Source: Candidatus Gastranaerophilales bacterium
GTDB taxonomy: Bacteria > Cyanobacteriota > Vampirovibrionia > Gastranaerophilales > Gastranaerophilaceae
NCBI GenBank assembly: GCA_947584965.1
Contig: CANPWQ010000013.1
Coordinates: 1-41,721 of the forward strand
DNA: 41,721 nt
Direction of reading: 5' to 3'
How positions within the stretch are numbered: the first letter of the stretch is position 1; the number at the start of each line of letters is the position of its first letter. Below the pieces are notes generated by a model, which was not told where the DNA came from, made no database searches, and was given only the letters and a program-made list of their open reading frames with translations. Positions 18,595 through 26,926 of the stretch are shown here, piece by piece. The position numbers were made by a program, and so were the translations under genes.

Positions 18595-18600
18595 TTTTCT

Positions 18601-19053
18601 ATGAGTAAAAAAGTAATAGCAAAAAATCCTAAAGCGTTTCATGAGTATCATATATTTGACAAATTTAATGCAGGTATGGTGCTGACGGGAACTGAAATTA
18701 AATCAATACGCAAAGGCGGAATAAATTTAAAAGACAGCTTTGTAAAAGCCGAAAATGGCGAAATATACTTATATAATTGCCATATCAATGCTTATGAACA
18801 AGGCAACAGATATAATCATGAAGAAAAAAGAGTCCGAAAACTGTTATTAAATAAAAAAGAAATAAATAAAATAGCAGGAAAAATTAAAAAAGACGGATAC
18901 GCAATAACGGCGCTTGAAGTATATCTGGAAAACGGCTGGGCTAAAATAGAAATAGCTCTGGCAAAGGGCAAAAAATTATACGACAAGCGTGAGGATTTGG
19001 CAAAAAAATCTCAAAATCGCGATATAGCAAGGGCTGTAAAATTTAATAAGTAA
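18601..19053 (+). CDS. smpB: SsrA (tmRNA)-binding protein SmpB
   Basis: Partner of tmRNA in rescue of stalled ribosomes. It is 150 residues, the usual length. Conserved blocks: AKNPKAFHEYHI, GMVLTGTEIKSIR, LKDSF, YLYNCHI, EKRVRKLLL, and near the end GKKLYDKREDLAKK with a basic tail (NRDIARAVKFNK) that enters the mRNA channel. The tmRNA gene itself is not in the window. It lies 3 nt from the convergent dnaX. Because it appears to have its own leaderless promoter, it need not depend on the small genes before it. Confidence 0.97.
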   Translation: MSKKVIAKNPKAFHEYHIFDKFNAGMVLTGTEIKSIRKGGINLKDSFVKAENGEIYLYNCHINAYEQGNRYNHEEKRVRKLLLNKKEINKIAGKIKKDGYAITALEVYLENGWAKIEIALAKGKKLYDKREDLAKKSQNRDIARAVKFNK

Positions 19054-19056
19054 ATA

Positions 19057-20883
19057 TTAATTTATAATTTTTCCGTCAAACAGCTGTTTAACCATTTCAG
19101 CTTGTGAAGAAACTTCTGCACCCTCGGTCGGAGCTTCTTTTTCCTTATTTTTCATTTGTGAATATGTTTGATAATCTTCTTCTTCCTGTTTTTTTATATC
19201 TGCTTCCTCATTATTTTTAACGGGTTCAGTGGCAGGCAATGTAACCTTTTTTGATAAATCAATATTTTCCGACAAAATAATTTCAATTTTAGGGTTGGAA
19301 ATACCCATATATTTAGAAACAGCGTCAACAAGTGCTTGTTTTTTAGCGCCTTCACCTGCCTGTTTAATAAATAATTCCTTAGAAAACGCTATGACGATTT
19401 TATCTTTTGAAATTTGAACGGGCCTTGCCAAACCTGTATAAAATGCTTTGTTTGGAGGACTTTCTATACTTTGAAGTATTGAAATCCAAAGCGTGTGCAT
19501 ATCATCCTGTGTATTATTAACGGAATTATTTGGAATTTGCTGATGTGTTTCGACATGCGTATTTTCTTCCGCCACTTGTTTTGGTTTCATTTCCGGATGA
19601 GTTATATGTTCATCCTGTTTTAGCTGCGTCTGCGGAGTTTGCATAGTCGGTGCAGGATTTGAAAGGGTTTGTTTAGATGCTTCAATAGAAACAGGTTTTA
19701 CCTGACGTACTTGAGGCGATACATTCCCCGATTCAAGCTGTTCTATTCTTTTTAATAAGTTTTCCGCAGAAGGAAGATTTTTATAATTAGTCAAATCTAT
19801 AATACAAAGTTCCAGCCACAAGTATTTATTAGTTGTATCTTTAATTTGTGTTGCGTAATAGCTTAATCTGTCAATAATTGTAATAATTTCCGATACCGTA
19901 AATGCCTGCGATTGTTCTTTTGCCTTGTCAAAATTAGTTTCGTTAAGAGCTGTAAGCGAATATATTAACTCTTTATCGCTGCAGTTTTTGGCAATCATTA
20001 AATCTCTGAAATACTGAATTAAGTTTGTAACAATTTGCACGGGTTCGTTACCTTTTGAATATATTTTATCTATCAAAGGAACGGACTTTGTGCAATCGGA
20101 GTCAATAATATACTGAGTAATTTCAGATAAAGTTTCATAAGAAATTTTACCTAAAATTTCGTTAATATCTTCAACCTCAATTTGTTTATTTACGCCCAAA
20201 ACACTTATCTGGTCTAATAAAGCAAGCGCGTCACGCATACCGCCTTGAGAATTTTTTGCAATCGCAAAAAGTGCTTCTTTTGAAATATTAATATTTTCCT
20301 GCTGTGAAATATATTCAAGCCTTTTAACTATGTCATCAGTGGTAATTCTTCTGAAATCAAACCTTTGACATCTTGATATTATTGTATCAAGCACCTTATG
20401 AGGCTCGGTCGTTGCAAGAATAAAAATAACATTTTCAGGCGGTTCTTCCAGTGTTTTTAATAAAGCGTTAAAAGCATGGTTAGAGAGCATGTGAACTTCA
20501 TCTATCACATAAATTTTATATCTTCCGTTAACGGGAACATACTGGATTTTTTCCAATATAGCTTGAGTATCCTCAACGCTTCTGTTGCTTGCAGCGTCAA
20601 TTTCAATAACATCAACGGGAATAGAGTTCATAATATCAAGGCATGCCGGACATTTACCGCAAGGAGTAAGAGTCGGTCCTTCTTTACAGTTTAAAGATTT
20701 AGCCAAAATTCTTGCCGAAGATGTTTTACCCGTACCTCTCGGACCGCATAAAAGGTAAGCATGCGCTATACGGTTTAATTTAATGGCATTGCTTAAAGCG
20801 TGTACTATATTTTCCTGTCCGATAAGGTCATGGAAAGTCTGAGGTCTGTATTTACGGTATAATGGTATATATTTTGTTTCCAA
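19057..20883 (-). CDS. dnaX: DNA polymerase III subunits gamma/tau
   Basis: Clamp-loader ATPase of the replicative polymerase, 608 residues. Walker A is GPRGTGKTS (47-55); the zinc module is C66, C75, C78, C81; Walker B is VIDEVHML; the arginine-finger region ISRCQRFDF follows. Residues from about 375 form a variable, Gln/Pro-rich linker and the C-terminal tau part. The start is TTG with GGAG 7 nt upstream. No intein is present, unlike some cyanobacterial dnaX genes. An in-frame A-AAA-AAG slippery heptamer near codon 545 is followed, in the -1 frame, by six codons and TGA, so a slightly shortened product is conceivable. Confidence 0.97.
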   Translation of the reverse strand: METKYIPLYRKYRPQTFHDLIGQENIVHALSNAIKLNRIAHAYLLCGPRGTGKTSSARILAKSLNCKEGPTLTPCGKCPACLDIMNSIPVDVIEIDAASNRSVEDTQAILEKIQYVPVNGRYKIYVIDEVHMLSNHAFNALLKTLEEPPENVIFILATTEPHKVLDTIISRCQRFDFRRITTDDIVKRLEYISQQENINISKEALFAIAKNSQGGMRDALALLDQISVLGVNKQIEVEDINEILGKISYETLSEITQYIIDSDCTKSVPLIDKIYSKGNEPVQIVTNLIQYFRDLMIAKNCSDKELIYSLTALNETNFDKAKEQSQAFTVSEIITIIDRLSYYATQIKDTTNKYLWLELCIIDLTNYKNLPSAENLLKRIEQLESGNVSPQVRQVKPVSIEASKQTLSNPAPTMQTPQTQLKQDEHITHPEMKPKQVAEENTHVETHQQIPNNSVNNTQDDMHTLWISILQSIESPPNKAFYTGLARPVQISKDKIVIAFSKELFIKQAGEGAKKQALVDAVSKYMGISNPKIEIILSENIDLSKKVTLPATEPVKNNEEADIKKQEEEDYQTYSQMKNKEKEAPTEGAEVSSQAEMVKQLFDGKIIN

Positions 20884-20947
20884 TTGCCTGCTCCAAAAAT
20901 GTTTGCTAATATCAATTATATATTATTTAAAGAAAAAAGTGTGCGAC

Positions 20948-21859
20948 ATGCAAATAATAAAACCAAAAAAATTAAAAAAAGGTGATACAATAGGCATTTT
21001 AGGAATATCAGGAGCAATCAAAGAGTATGAAAAAATAGAAAATGCCAAATTTTTTTTGGAGAACCAAGGCTATAAAGTAAAAATATCAAACACCTGTAAA
21101 AATTCTCATCGTTATATGGCAGGCAATTGCGATGACGAGTGCATAGAAGCTCTGCACGATTATTTTTCCGATACAAACATTAATGCAATACTCTGCGCAA
21201 GGGGCGGATACGGGACTTTAAGACTTTTAAAAAAAATTGATTGGGAAATAATAAAGAAAAATCCGAAAATATTTGCAGGTTTTTCTGATATAACAACATT
21301 GCTGAATATGATATTAAAAAAAACGGGATTAATTACCTTCCATAGCGCAATGGCAAAGGGTGATTTCGGCGGTGAGGTACAACAATACACTCAAGATAGT
21401 TTTTTTAAAGCCTTAGAGGGCAATTTAACTCAAATTAAGGCAGAAAAACCTGAAATAATAAAAGCGGGAAGCGCACAAGGTATACTTTGGGGCGGAAATC
21501 TTGCTACATTAACATCACTTTGCGGATTAGATTTTATCCCCGAGGAAGATTTAATATTAACAGCGGAAGACTTAAACGAACCTGTTTATAAGATTGACAG
21601 AATGTTTACCCAGCTTTTTAATACGGAAGATATAAGAAAAAGAGTAAAAGGAATTGCAATAGGTGAATTTCAAGATATTGAAAATGAAGAAAGTTTAAAT
21701 CAAGTCTTAAAAGAGATTGCAAATGAATACAAAATCCCTGTTTGCAAAGGGTTTAAAATAACTCACGGTAAAATAAAAGACACAATTCCGATAGGGGTAA
21801 AAGCAGAGCTAAACAGTGAAAAAGGGCTGATAACTTTAAAAGAAAAATATACCGAATAA
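20948..21859 (+). CDS. ldcA: LD-carboxypeptidase (peptidase S66)
   Basis: Cytosolic serine peptidase that removes the terminal D-Ala from murein tetrapeptides during cell-wall recycling; the microcin-immunity protein MccF belongs to the same family. It is 303 residues. ARGGYGTLRLL is the family oxyanion/strand motif; the nucleophile is Ser113 in GFSDIT; the catalytic Glu lies in AEDLNEPVYKIDRM and the His in GFKITHG. The ATG at 20948 gives the normal family N-terminus (IIKPKKLKKGDTIGI); GTG 20939 is an alternative. Its neighbour is an Opp-type ATPase on the same strand 48 nt later, which supports a peptide-recycling role. Confidence 0.92.
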   Translation: MQIIKPKKLKKGDTIGILGISGAIKEYEKIENAKFFLENQGYKVKISNTCKNSHRYMAGNCDDECIEALHDYFSDTNINAILCARGGYGTLRLLKKIDWEIIKKNPKIFAGFSDITTLLNMILKKTGLITFHSAMAKGDFGGEVQQYTQDSFFKALEGNLTQIKAEKPEIIKAGSAQGILWGGNLATLTSLCGLDFIPEEDLILTAEDLNEPVYKIDRMFTQLFNTEDIRKRVKGIAIGEFQDIENEESLNQVLKEIANEYKIPVCKGFKITHGKIKDTIPIGVKAELNSEKGLITLKEKYTE

Positions 21860-21894
21860 TCATAGAGAGTAATTAAAAAAATAAAAAAAATCAG

Positions 21895-21900
21895 TATAAT
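21895..21900 (+). promoter_or_regulatory. oppF -10 box, near-leaderless
   Basis: A consensus TATAAT ends at 21900; the expected start of transcription is 21907, one base before the ATG at 21908. There is no Shine-Dalgarno. The 50 bases upstream are A-rich with no clear -35. Confidence 0.55.
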
Positions 21901-21907
21901 AAAATTT

Positions 21908-22888
21908 ATGAGTAATTTATTTGAAATAAAAAACTTAAATATGCACTATCCCGTAACAGACGGGTTGATGGGCAATATAAAAGGATATGTATATGCTCTT
22001 AATAATGTTAATTTAGATATAAAAGAAAATGAAATCCTTGGTTTAGTAGGTGAGTCTGGGAGCGGCAAGTCGACATTGGGAAACTGCATATTAAAATTAA
22101 TAACCCCGACAAGCGGAGAAGTTTTATTTAAAGGTGAAAATATACTGAATAAAAAGAAAAATGAGTTAAAAGAGTTTAGAAAAAACGCTCAAATGATATT
22201 TCAAAACCCATATATGAGCCTAAATCCAAGAATGAAAATATATGATATTTTAAAAGAACCTTTAATTGTAAATATAATAATAGACAAAAAAGAAATAAAT
22301 CACAAAATAAAAGAAATAATAAACCTAACAGGCATAAGAGAAGAAGATTTAAACCGGTATCCGCATGAGTTTTCGGGCGGACAAAGGCAGAGAATAGCAA
22401 TTGCACGGGCAATAATAACACATCCGATATTTATCGTTGCGGATGAACCCGTAAGTGCATTGGATGTGAGCATACAGGCTCAAATAATAAATCTTATGCT
22501 TGAACTAAAACAACATTTAAACCTCACAATGCTTTTTATATCACACGATTTAAGCGTAATAAAATACATCTCGGACACAATTGCGGTAATGTATTTAGGC
22601 GAAATTGTCGAAATTGCGGAAAAAGATGAACTTTTTAATAATCATAAACACCCTTATACCGAGGCTCTGTTAAACGCAGTTCCCGTAATTTCCGAGGATA
22701 AAAAGAGTAAAAAAATAATATTAAAAGGAGATATCCCCTCACCTCAAAATCCGCCTCAAGGGTGCAAATTCCATACAAGATGTCCTTATGTTATGGAAAA
22801 ATGTAAAACTCAAGCACCTGAATTTTTTGAAATATCACAAAATCACAGAGTAAGGTGCTTTTTGTGCGAAAATCATAATATTTATTAA
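21908..22888 (+). CDS. oppF: Oligopeptide/dipeptide ABC transporter ATP-binding protein (OppF-like)
   Basis: ATPase of a peptide importer, 326 residues. Walker A GESGSGKST (48-56), Q-loop FQNPYMSLNPR, signature FSGGQRQR, Walker B IFIVADEPVSALD, H-loop FISHDLS. The C-terminal extension typical of Opp/Dpp ATPases is present (PYTEALLNAVP, then GCKFHTRCP with clustered cysteines, CRF-like end). Normally such a protein pairs with OppD and two permeases; none of these is in the window, so it is an orphan here and must work with partners elsewhere. Its position after ldcA suggests uptake of murein peptides. Confidence 0.92.
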   Translation: MSNLFEIKNLNMHYPVTDGLMGNIKGYVYALNNVNLDIKENEILGLVGESGSGKSTLGNCILKLITPTSGEVLFKGENILNKKKNELKEFRKNAQMIFQNPYMSLNPRMKIYDILKEPLIVNIIIDKKEINHKIKEIINLTGIREEDLNRYPHEFSGGQRQRIAIARAIITHPIFIVADEPVSALDVSIQAQIINLMLELKQHLNLTMLFISHDLSVIKYISDTIAVMYLGEIVEIAEKDELFNNHKHPYTEALLNAVPVISEDKKSKKIILKGDIPSPQNPPQGCKFHTRCPYVMEKCKTQAPEFFEISQNHRVRCFLCENHNIY

Positions 22889-22904
22889 TAAAATTTTAAA
22901 ATTA

Positions 22905-22913
22905 TGATAAAAT
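22905..22913 (+). promoter_or_regulatory. mlaE extended -10, leaderless
   Basis: TGATAAAAT matches the extended -10 pattern TGnTAnAAT. Its last base is 22913, so transcription is expected at 22920, the A of the mlaE ATG. No Shine-Dalgarno precedes the gene. Confidence 0.6.
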
Positions 22914-22919
22914 AATGTT

Positions 22920-23732
22920 ATGGCAAATATAAGGGTATTTATACAGGAAACCATAACTTATCAGCTGATAATAATGTTTCTAAACCACGTTAGGGAGTTT
23001 TGTGAAACATTCGGTGATATTTCATACAGATTTTTACAGGTTTTAAAATACCTGTTTTCTTTTCAAATTAACCGAAAACAGCTGATAGAACAAGCATCAC
23101 GCTTTGCTGTGGACTCTTTACCCATAACACTATCAATCGTATCATTAACGGCAATAATACTTGCGATGCAGGTAGCCCCCGAAATGGTAAAGCAGGGCGG
23201 AAAAGACTATATAGGACTCCTTGTAGCGTTAACAATGGTGCGCGAGATAGGTGTTATAATGTCAGGTTTCGCCATAATATCAATGATAGGTTCATCACAG
23301 GCAAGTGAACTTGCAACAATGCGAGTAACAGAACAGATTGACGCAATGAATGCACTCAAAGTATCACCTTTTAAATATTTGTTTTTACCGCGGGTACTTG
23401 CAGGGTTTATAATGATGCCGTTTGTAGTAATCATAGCCACAACAACGGGAATACTTGCGGGCGGATTAACGGCAATGAGCGCCGCAAAAGATGTAACGTG
23501 GCTTTGTTATATATCATCAGTCTGGCAGGGATTGTACATAAGAGATATAAACATAATGCTTTTAAAAGCAGCGTGTTTTGGCGGAGCAATCAGTTTAGTA
23601 AGTTCAAGCTGCGGATATGACGCAAAAGGCGGGGCAAAAGGTGTCGGTATCGCAACAACAAAAGCAGTTGTCTGGTCTTTTGTTACAATAGTTATAATAG
23701 ATGCAATATTTGCGGCAGCATTTTATTTTTAA
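22920..23732 (+). CDS. mlaE: Lipid-transport ABC permease MlaE
   Basis: Inner-membrane permease of an MCE/Mla phospholipid transporter (Cyanobacteria and chloroplasts have the TGD1 equivalent). It is 270 residues with an N-terminal amphipathic helix and about five membrane segments. Family features include a long hydrophobic run ITLSIVSLTAIILAMQ-type, LVALTMVREIGVIMSGF, the cytoplasmic coupling-helix motif ASELATMRVTEQIDAMNAL, and KVSPFKYLFLPRVLAG. The ATPase begins 13 nt after the stop and the MCE protein after that, so the transporter core is complete. Confidence 0.95.
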   Translation: MANIRVFIQETITYQLIIMFLNHVREFCETFGDISYRFLQVLKYLFSFQINRKQLIEQASRFAVDSLPITLSIVSLTAIILAMQVAPEMVKQGGKDYIGLLVALTMVREIGVIMSGFAIISMIGSSQASELATMRVTEQIDAMNALKVSPFKYLFLPRVLAGFIMMPFVVIIATTTGILAGGLTAMSAAKDVTWLCYISSVWQGLYIRDINIMLLKAACFGGAISLVSSSCGYDAKGGAKGVGIATTKAVVWSFVTIVIIDAIFAAAFYF

Positions 23733-23745
23733 AAAGAAGGTAAAT

Positions 23746-24474
23746 ATGTCAATACAAGTAGAACACTTAACAAAAATATTCGATGATAAAAAGGTGCTGG
23801 ATAATATATCTTTCAACGTGGAAGACGGAGAAGTACTTTCAATTGTAGGCTTCAGCGGTTCGGGGAAAAGTACGATATTAAAGATATTATGCGGACTTTT
23901 AGAAGCTGATGAGGGTTCAATAAAAATCAGCGAGGGCGATATCGCCATGGTGTTCCAGTATTCGGCATTATTTGACTCGTTAAACGTATTTGATAACATA
24001 TCCTTTGCCCTGCAGGAAAGAAAAGAATTTAAAGGTATGTATACAAAGCAGGATTTAAAAGACATAGTAAAAAAGAGCCTTAATACAGTAGGTTTATCGG
24101 GAATAGAGGAAAAGTTTCCGCACGAACTGTCAGGGGGAATGCAGAAAAGAGTCAGCTTAGCACGTGCGATAGTAACGAAACCCCGATATATTTTATATGA
24201 TGAACCGACAGCAGGCTTAGACCCCGTTGCCTCCACCGTTATAGAAGACTATATATTAAGGCTTCGGGATGAAACAAAATCAACATCTATCGTTGTAACA
24301 CACCAAATGTCAACTATAAAAAGATGCTCGGATAAAGTAATTATGCTCTATGACGGGCATATAGTATTCAGAGGAACCCCGAATGAACTGTTATTGCAGG
24401 ATAACCCTTATACAAAACAGTTTGTTTCCGCGTCAATAGAAGGTCCTATGAAAATAACGGCAGACAGTTTTTAG
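23746..24474 (+). CDS. mlaF: Lipid-transport ABC ATPase MlaF
   Basis: ATP-binding subunit of the Mla system, 242 residues. Walker A GFSGSGKST (35-43), a short Q-loop AMVFQYSALFDSL, signature LSGGMQKRVSLARAI, Walker B ILYDEPTAGLDP and H-loop VVTHQMS. The ATG at 23746 has AGAAGG 5 nt upstream; the longer in-frame reading from 23701 lies inside mlaE and is rejected. The run mlaE-mlaF-mlaD matches the usual gene order. No mlaB (STAS) or mlaC (periplasmic shuttle) is seen, as is usual outside Proteobacteria. Confidence 0.95.
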   Translation: MSIQVEHLTKIFDDKKVLDNISFNVEDGEVLSIVGFSGSGKSTILKILCGLLEADEGSIKISEGDIAMVFQYSALFDSLNVFDNISFALQERKEFKGMYTKQDLKDIVKKSLNTVGLSGIEEKFPHELSGGMQKRVSLARAIVTKPRYILYDEPTAGLDPVASTVIEDYILRLRDETKSTSIVVTHQMSTIKRCSDKVIMLYDGHIVFRGTPNELLLQDNPYTKQFVSASIEGPMKITADSF

Positions 24475-24516
24475 TTTTAAATTTTTATTGTAAAATGGAT
24501 TTAGAAAAGGAAAAAT

Positions 24517-25854
24517 ATGAAATTCACATCATCATTTAAAGTCGGTATATTAGCACTATCAGCATTAGTGATATTACTTTTTACAATAATGTGGGTTAAC
24601 GGGAAGTCACTTTCAAACGCAGACAGACAAACCGTTACATTTAAAGATGTTAACGGAATGCGCACGGGAAGCGGAGTGCAGATGATGGGCGTTAGAATAG
24701 GGCAAGTTGAGGAAATAAAACCGCACATTGAACCCGATAAAAGTTATGTTGATGTTAAATTTGTAATAACGGAACCTGATATAAAAATCCCTAAAGCGTC
24801 TGAAATATCCATTCAGCAATCGGGAATAATAGGCGAGCAGTTTTTGGAAATAACTCCTCCGCGCGAAAGGGTTATATATTTACCTGAGCAGGGTAAAACA
24901 GATATTCTCCACGCTGATGATAAAGTGCAAATGGAATTAGACGGTAAATATTACGATATCGGAATTGTAAAAAAGATTGAAATTGTTGAAACCAATATGC
25001 TTCCGATAATAGTTAAAGAAAATATCAAAACCAAAAATGCTTATAAAATAAAATACATAATCAATTTACCCGGATTAATTACTCCCGCAAATTTAAACGG
25101 TAAAATTGTAAAAGATGAGAACGAGAAAAAATTAAGAATAGCCCCGCAAGAAGATATTAAAGTTCCATATCCGAAAACAGACTCACCATATACGGTTATA
25201 GAGCCCATGAGAATAGCAGATTTCCTTGAACTTCAATACCGCAGTGCAGAATCACTTGTTGAAACCAATGAAAGAATAGCAATGCTGTTAACCGATGATG
25301 TTATTGAAGAATTAAAACAATCAGCATATAACATAAACGATTTAACGGAAAATACAAATATTACAATGGCAAAAGCACAAGAGCTTATTGATTTATCAAA
25401 GAGCGAATTAGAAATGTTATCTTCCGAAATCAATGAATTAACAGCAAATATAAATAAACTTGCAGGAGATGAAAATTTTGCAAAAAGCGTTGCGGATGCT
25501 ACAAAATCATTTGAAAGATTATCAAACAACGTATCATGCCTGTTAGAAGACCCGACAACGAAGCAGACACTTGCTAATTTAGATATTACAATAAAGAATG
25601 TAGCTGAATTATCAAGCTATGTAAACGATATGAGCAAAGACGCCAAGTTAAAGAGCTATGTAAAAGAGTCTGTTGTTAAATTAAACAAAGCATTAGACAA
25701 ATTAACTATAACATTAGATACAGTTAATTATGCAACAGAGGATGAAGAAAAACTTAAACAAACAATGGATGATATAAATGCAACATCAGAGAACCTTAAA
25801 AAATTCTCGGAGAAATTAAATAAGAGATTTTTACTGTTCAGATTAATGTTCTAG
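24517..25854 (+). CDS. mlaD: MCE-domain lipid-binding protein MlaD
   Basis: Substrate-binding subunit, anchored by one N-terminal membrane helix (about 7-27, FKVGILALSALVILLFTI). The MCE domain follows (FKDVNGMRTGSGVQMMGVRIG, then IGEQFLEI). At 445 residues it is more than twice E. coli MlaD and nearer the long TGD2-like proteins. After about residue 130 comes a non-MCE stretch (NMLPIIVKENIKTKNAYKIK) and from about 240 long helices with Asn/Leu heptads that should form a coiled coil reaching across the periplasm. AAAAGGA lies about 6 nt before the ATG. lpxK begins 7 nt after the stop. Confidence 0.92.
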   Translation: MKFTSSFKVGILALSALVILLFTIMWVNGKSLSNADRQTVTFKDVNGMRTGSGVQMMGVRIGQVEEIKPHIEPDKSYVDVKFVITEPDIKIPKASEISIQQSGIIGEQFLEITPPRERVIYLPEQGKTDILHADDKVQMELDGKYYDIGIVKKIEIVETNMLPIIVKENIKTKNAYKIKYIINLPGLITPANLNGKIVKDENEKKLRIAPQEDIKVPYPKTDSPYTVIEPMRIADFLELQYRSAESLVETNERIAMLLTDDVIEELKQSAYNINDLTENTNITMAKAQELIDLSKSELEMLSSEINELTANINKLAGDENFAKSVADATKSFERLSNNVSCLLEDPTTKQTLANLDITIKNVAELSSYVNDMSKDAKLKSYVKESVVKLNKALDKLTITLDTVNYATEDEEKLKQTMDDINATSENLKKFSEKLNKRFLLFRLMF

Positions 25855-25861
25855 GCGTATT

Positions 25862-26926
25862 ATGAAACTGTTTATATCAAAACTCCATTATAAAAAAAAT
25901 CCAAACATATATGAAAAAACAATAATATGGCTGTTAAGAGCAGTAAGTTTACCGTATAATTTGGCAGTAAATGTAAGAAATAAAATGTATGATAAAAAAA
26001 TACTTTGCTCATACGGTTCAAAGTCATTTGTAATATCAGTCGGGAATATAACAACGGGAGGCGTTGGCAAAACTCCGTTTACACTTGAAACTGCGAAATA
26101 TTATTTAAGTTTAAACAAAAAAGTAGCGATACTCTCGCGCGGGTACGGGGGAGAATTATCCAACAAAGAACCAAGGCTTATTTCAGACGGCTCAGGTGCG
26201 AAATACAGCGCTAAAATGGCGGGGGATGAACCTGTTTGGCTTAGTGAAAATTGTAAAGGGGCTTATGTTGTTACGTGTTCAAGCAGAATAAAAGCTGAAA
26301 AATTTGTGCAGGAACAATATTCGCCAGACATAATAATTCTTGACGACGGATTTCAACACCGCAAAATGAAGCGGGATTTGGATATAATGCTTATTGATGC
26401 AAAAAACAAATTCGGAAACGGTTATACACTGCCCGCAGGACCGTTAAGAGAAAATATATCTAATGTACGGCGCGCAGATAAAATAGTTGTTGTTAATAAG
26501 AGTTTTGAAACAAAAAAAGCACTAAAATACTGTGATTACTTAAAAAAAAGATTTAAAAAAGAAATATATTTATGCAAAATAGTTCCAGATTATGCTTATA
26601 ACATTTTTACGGGTGAAAAACTGGAAAAAGAAGAAAAAATAATGGCATTTTCTGCAATTGGGCAAGCGGGCGGGTTTTATGATTTTCTGAAAACCGACTA
26701 TCGGCTCATTGCGGTGTTGGAGTTTGAAGACCACCACACTTATGACACTGATGATATATCCCAAATAATTCATTTTGCACAGGAGGAAAATATAACGCAT
26801 ATAGTCACTACGGAAAAAGACGCGGTAAAATTAATTGAAGTAATAAACAATATAGAACTGCCCGTCAAAATATATGCGCTCAAATTAAAAGCATTTGTAG
26901 ATATTAAAGAGGTATGCGGGGTATAA
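25862..26926 (+). CDS. lpxK: Tetraacyldisaccharide 4'-kinase
   Basis: Phosphorylates the 4' position of the lipid A precursor at the inner membrane; its presence argues for lipopolysaccharide. It is 354 residues with an N-terminal hydrophobic helix (IIWLLRAVSLPYNLAV), the P-loop GNITTGGVGKTP (61-72), and the LSRGYGG and DEPVWL blocks, then IIILDDGFQHRKMKRD holding the catalytic Asp-His region and LPAGPLRE. The C-terminal domain contains FSAIGQ and DHHTY. The stop TAA overlaps the ATG of the heptosyltransferase by one base, indicating translational coupling. Confidence 0.95.
   Translation: MKLFISKLHYKKNPNIYEKTIIWLLRAVSLPYNLAVNVRNKMYDKKILCSYGSKSFVISVGNITTGGVGKTPFTLETAKYYLSLNKKVAILSRGYGGELSNKEPRLISDGSGAKYSAKMAGDEPVWLSENCKGAYVVTCSSRIKAEKFVQEQYSPDIIILDDGFQHRKMKRDLDIMLIDAKNKFGNGYTLPAGPLRENISNVRRADKIVVVNKSFETKKALKYCDYLKKRFKKEIYLCKIVPDYAYNIFTGEKLEKEEKIMAFSAIGQAGGFYDFLKTDYRLIAVLEFEDHHTYDTDDISQIIHFAQEENITHIVTTEKDAVKLIEVINNIELPVKIYALKLKAFVDIKEVCGV

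Noticed and set aside
23701-23745. Earlier ATG for mlaF
   Set aside because: It lies inside the end of mlaE, while ATG 23746 has AGAAGG 5 nt upstream and begins the normal ABC fold.
23604-24236. 210-codon open frame antisense to mlaE/mlaF
   Set aside because: Shadow of the ABC-transporter genes; Cys/Ser/Phe-rich and without motifs.
24489-24496. Leaderless promoter for mlaD
   Set aside because: TGTAAAAT is present, but it lies 20 nt before the ATG and a real ribosome site (AAAAGGA) stands between, so mlaD does not belong to the leaderless set.
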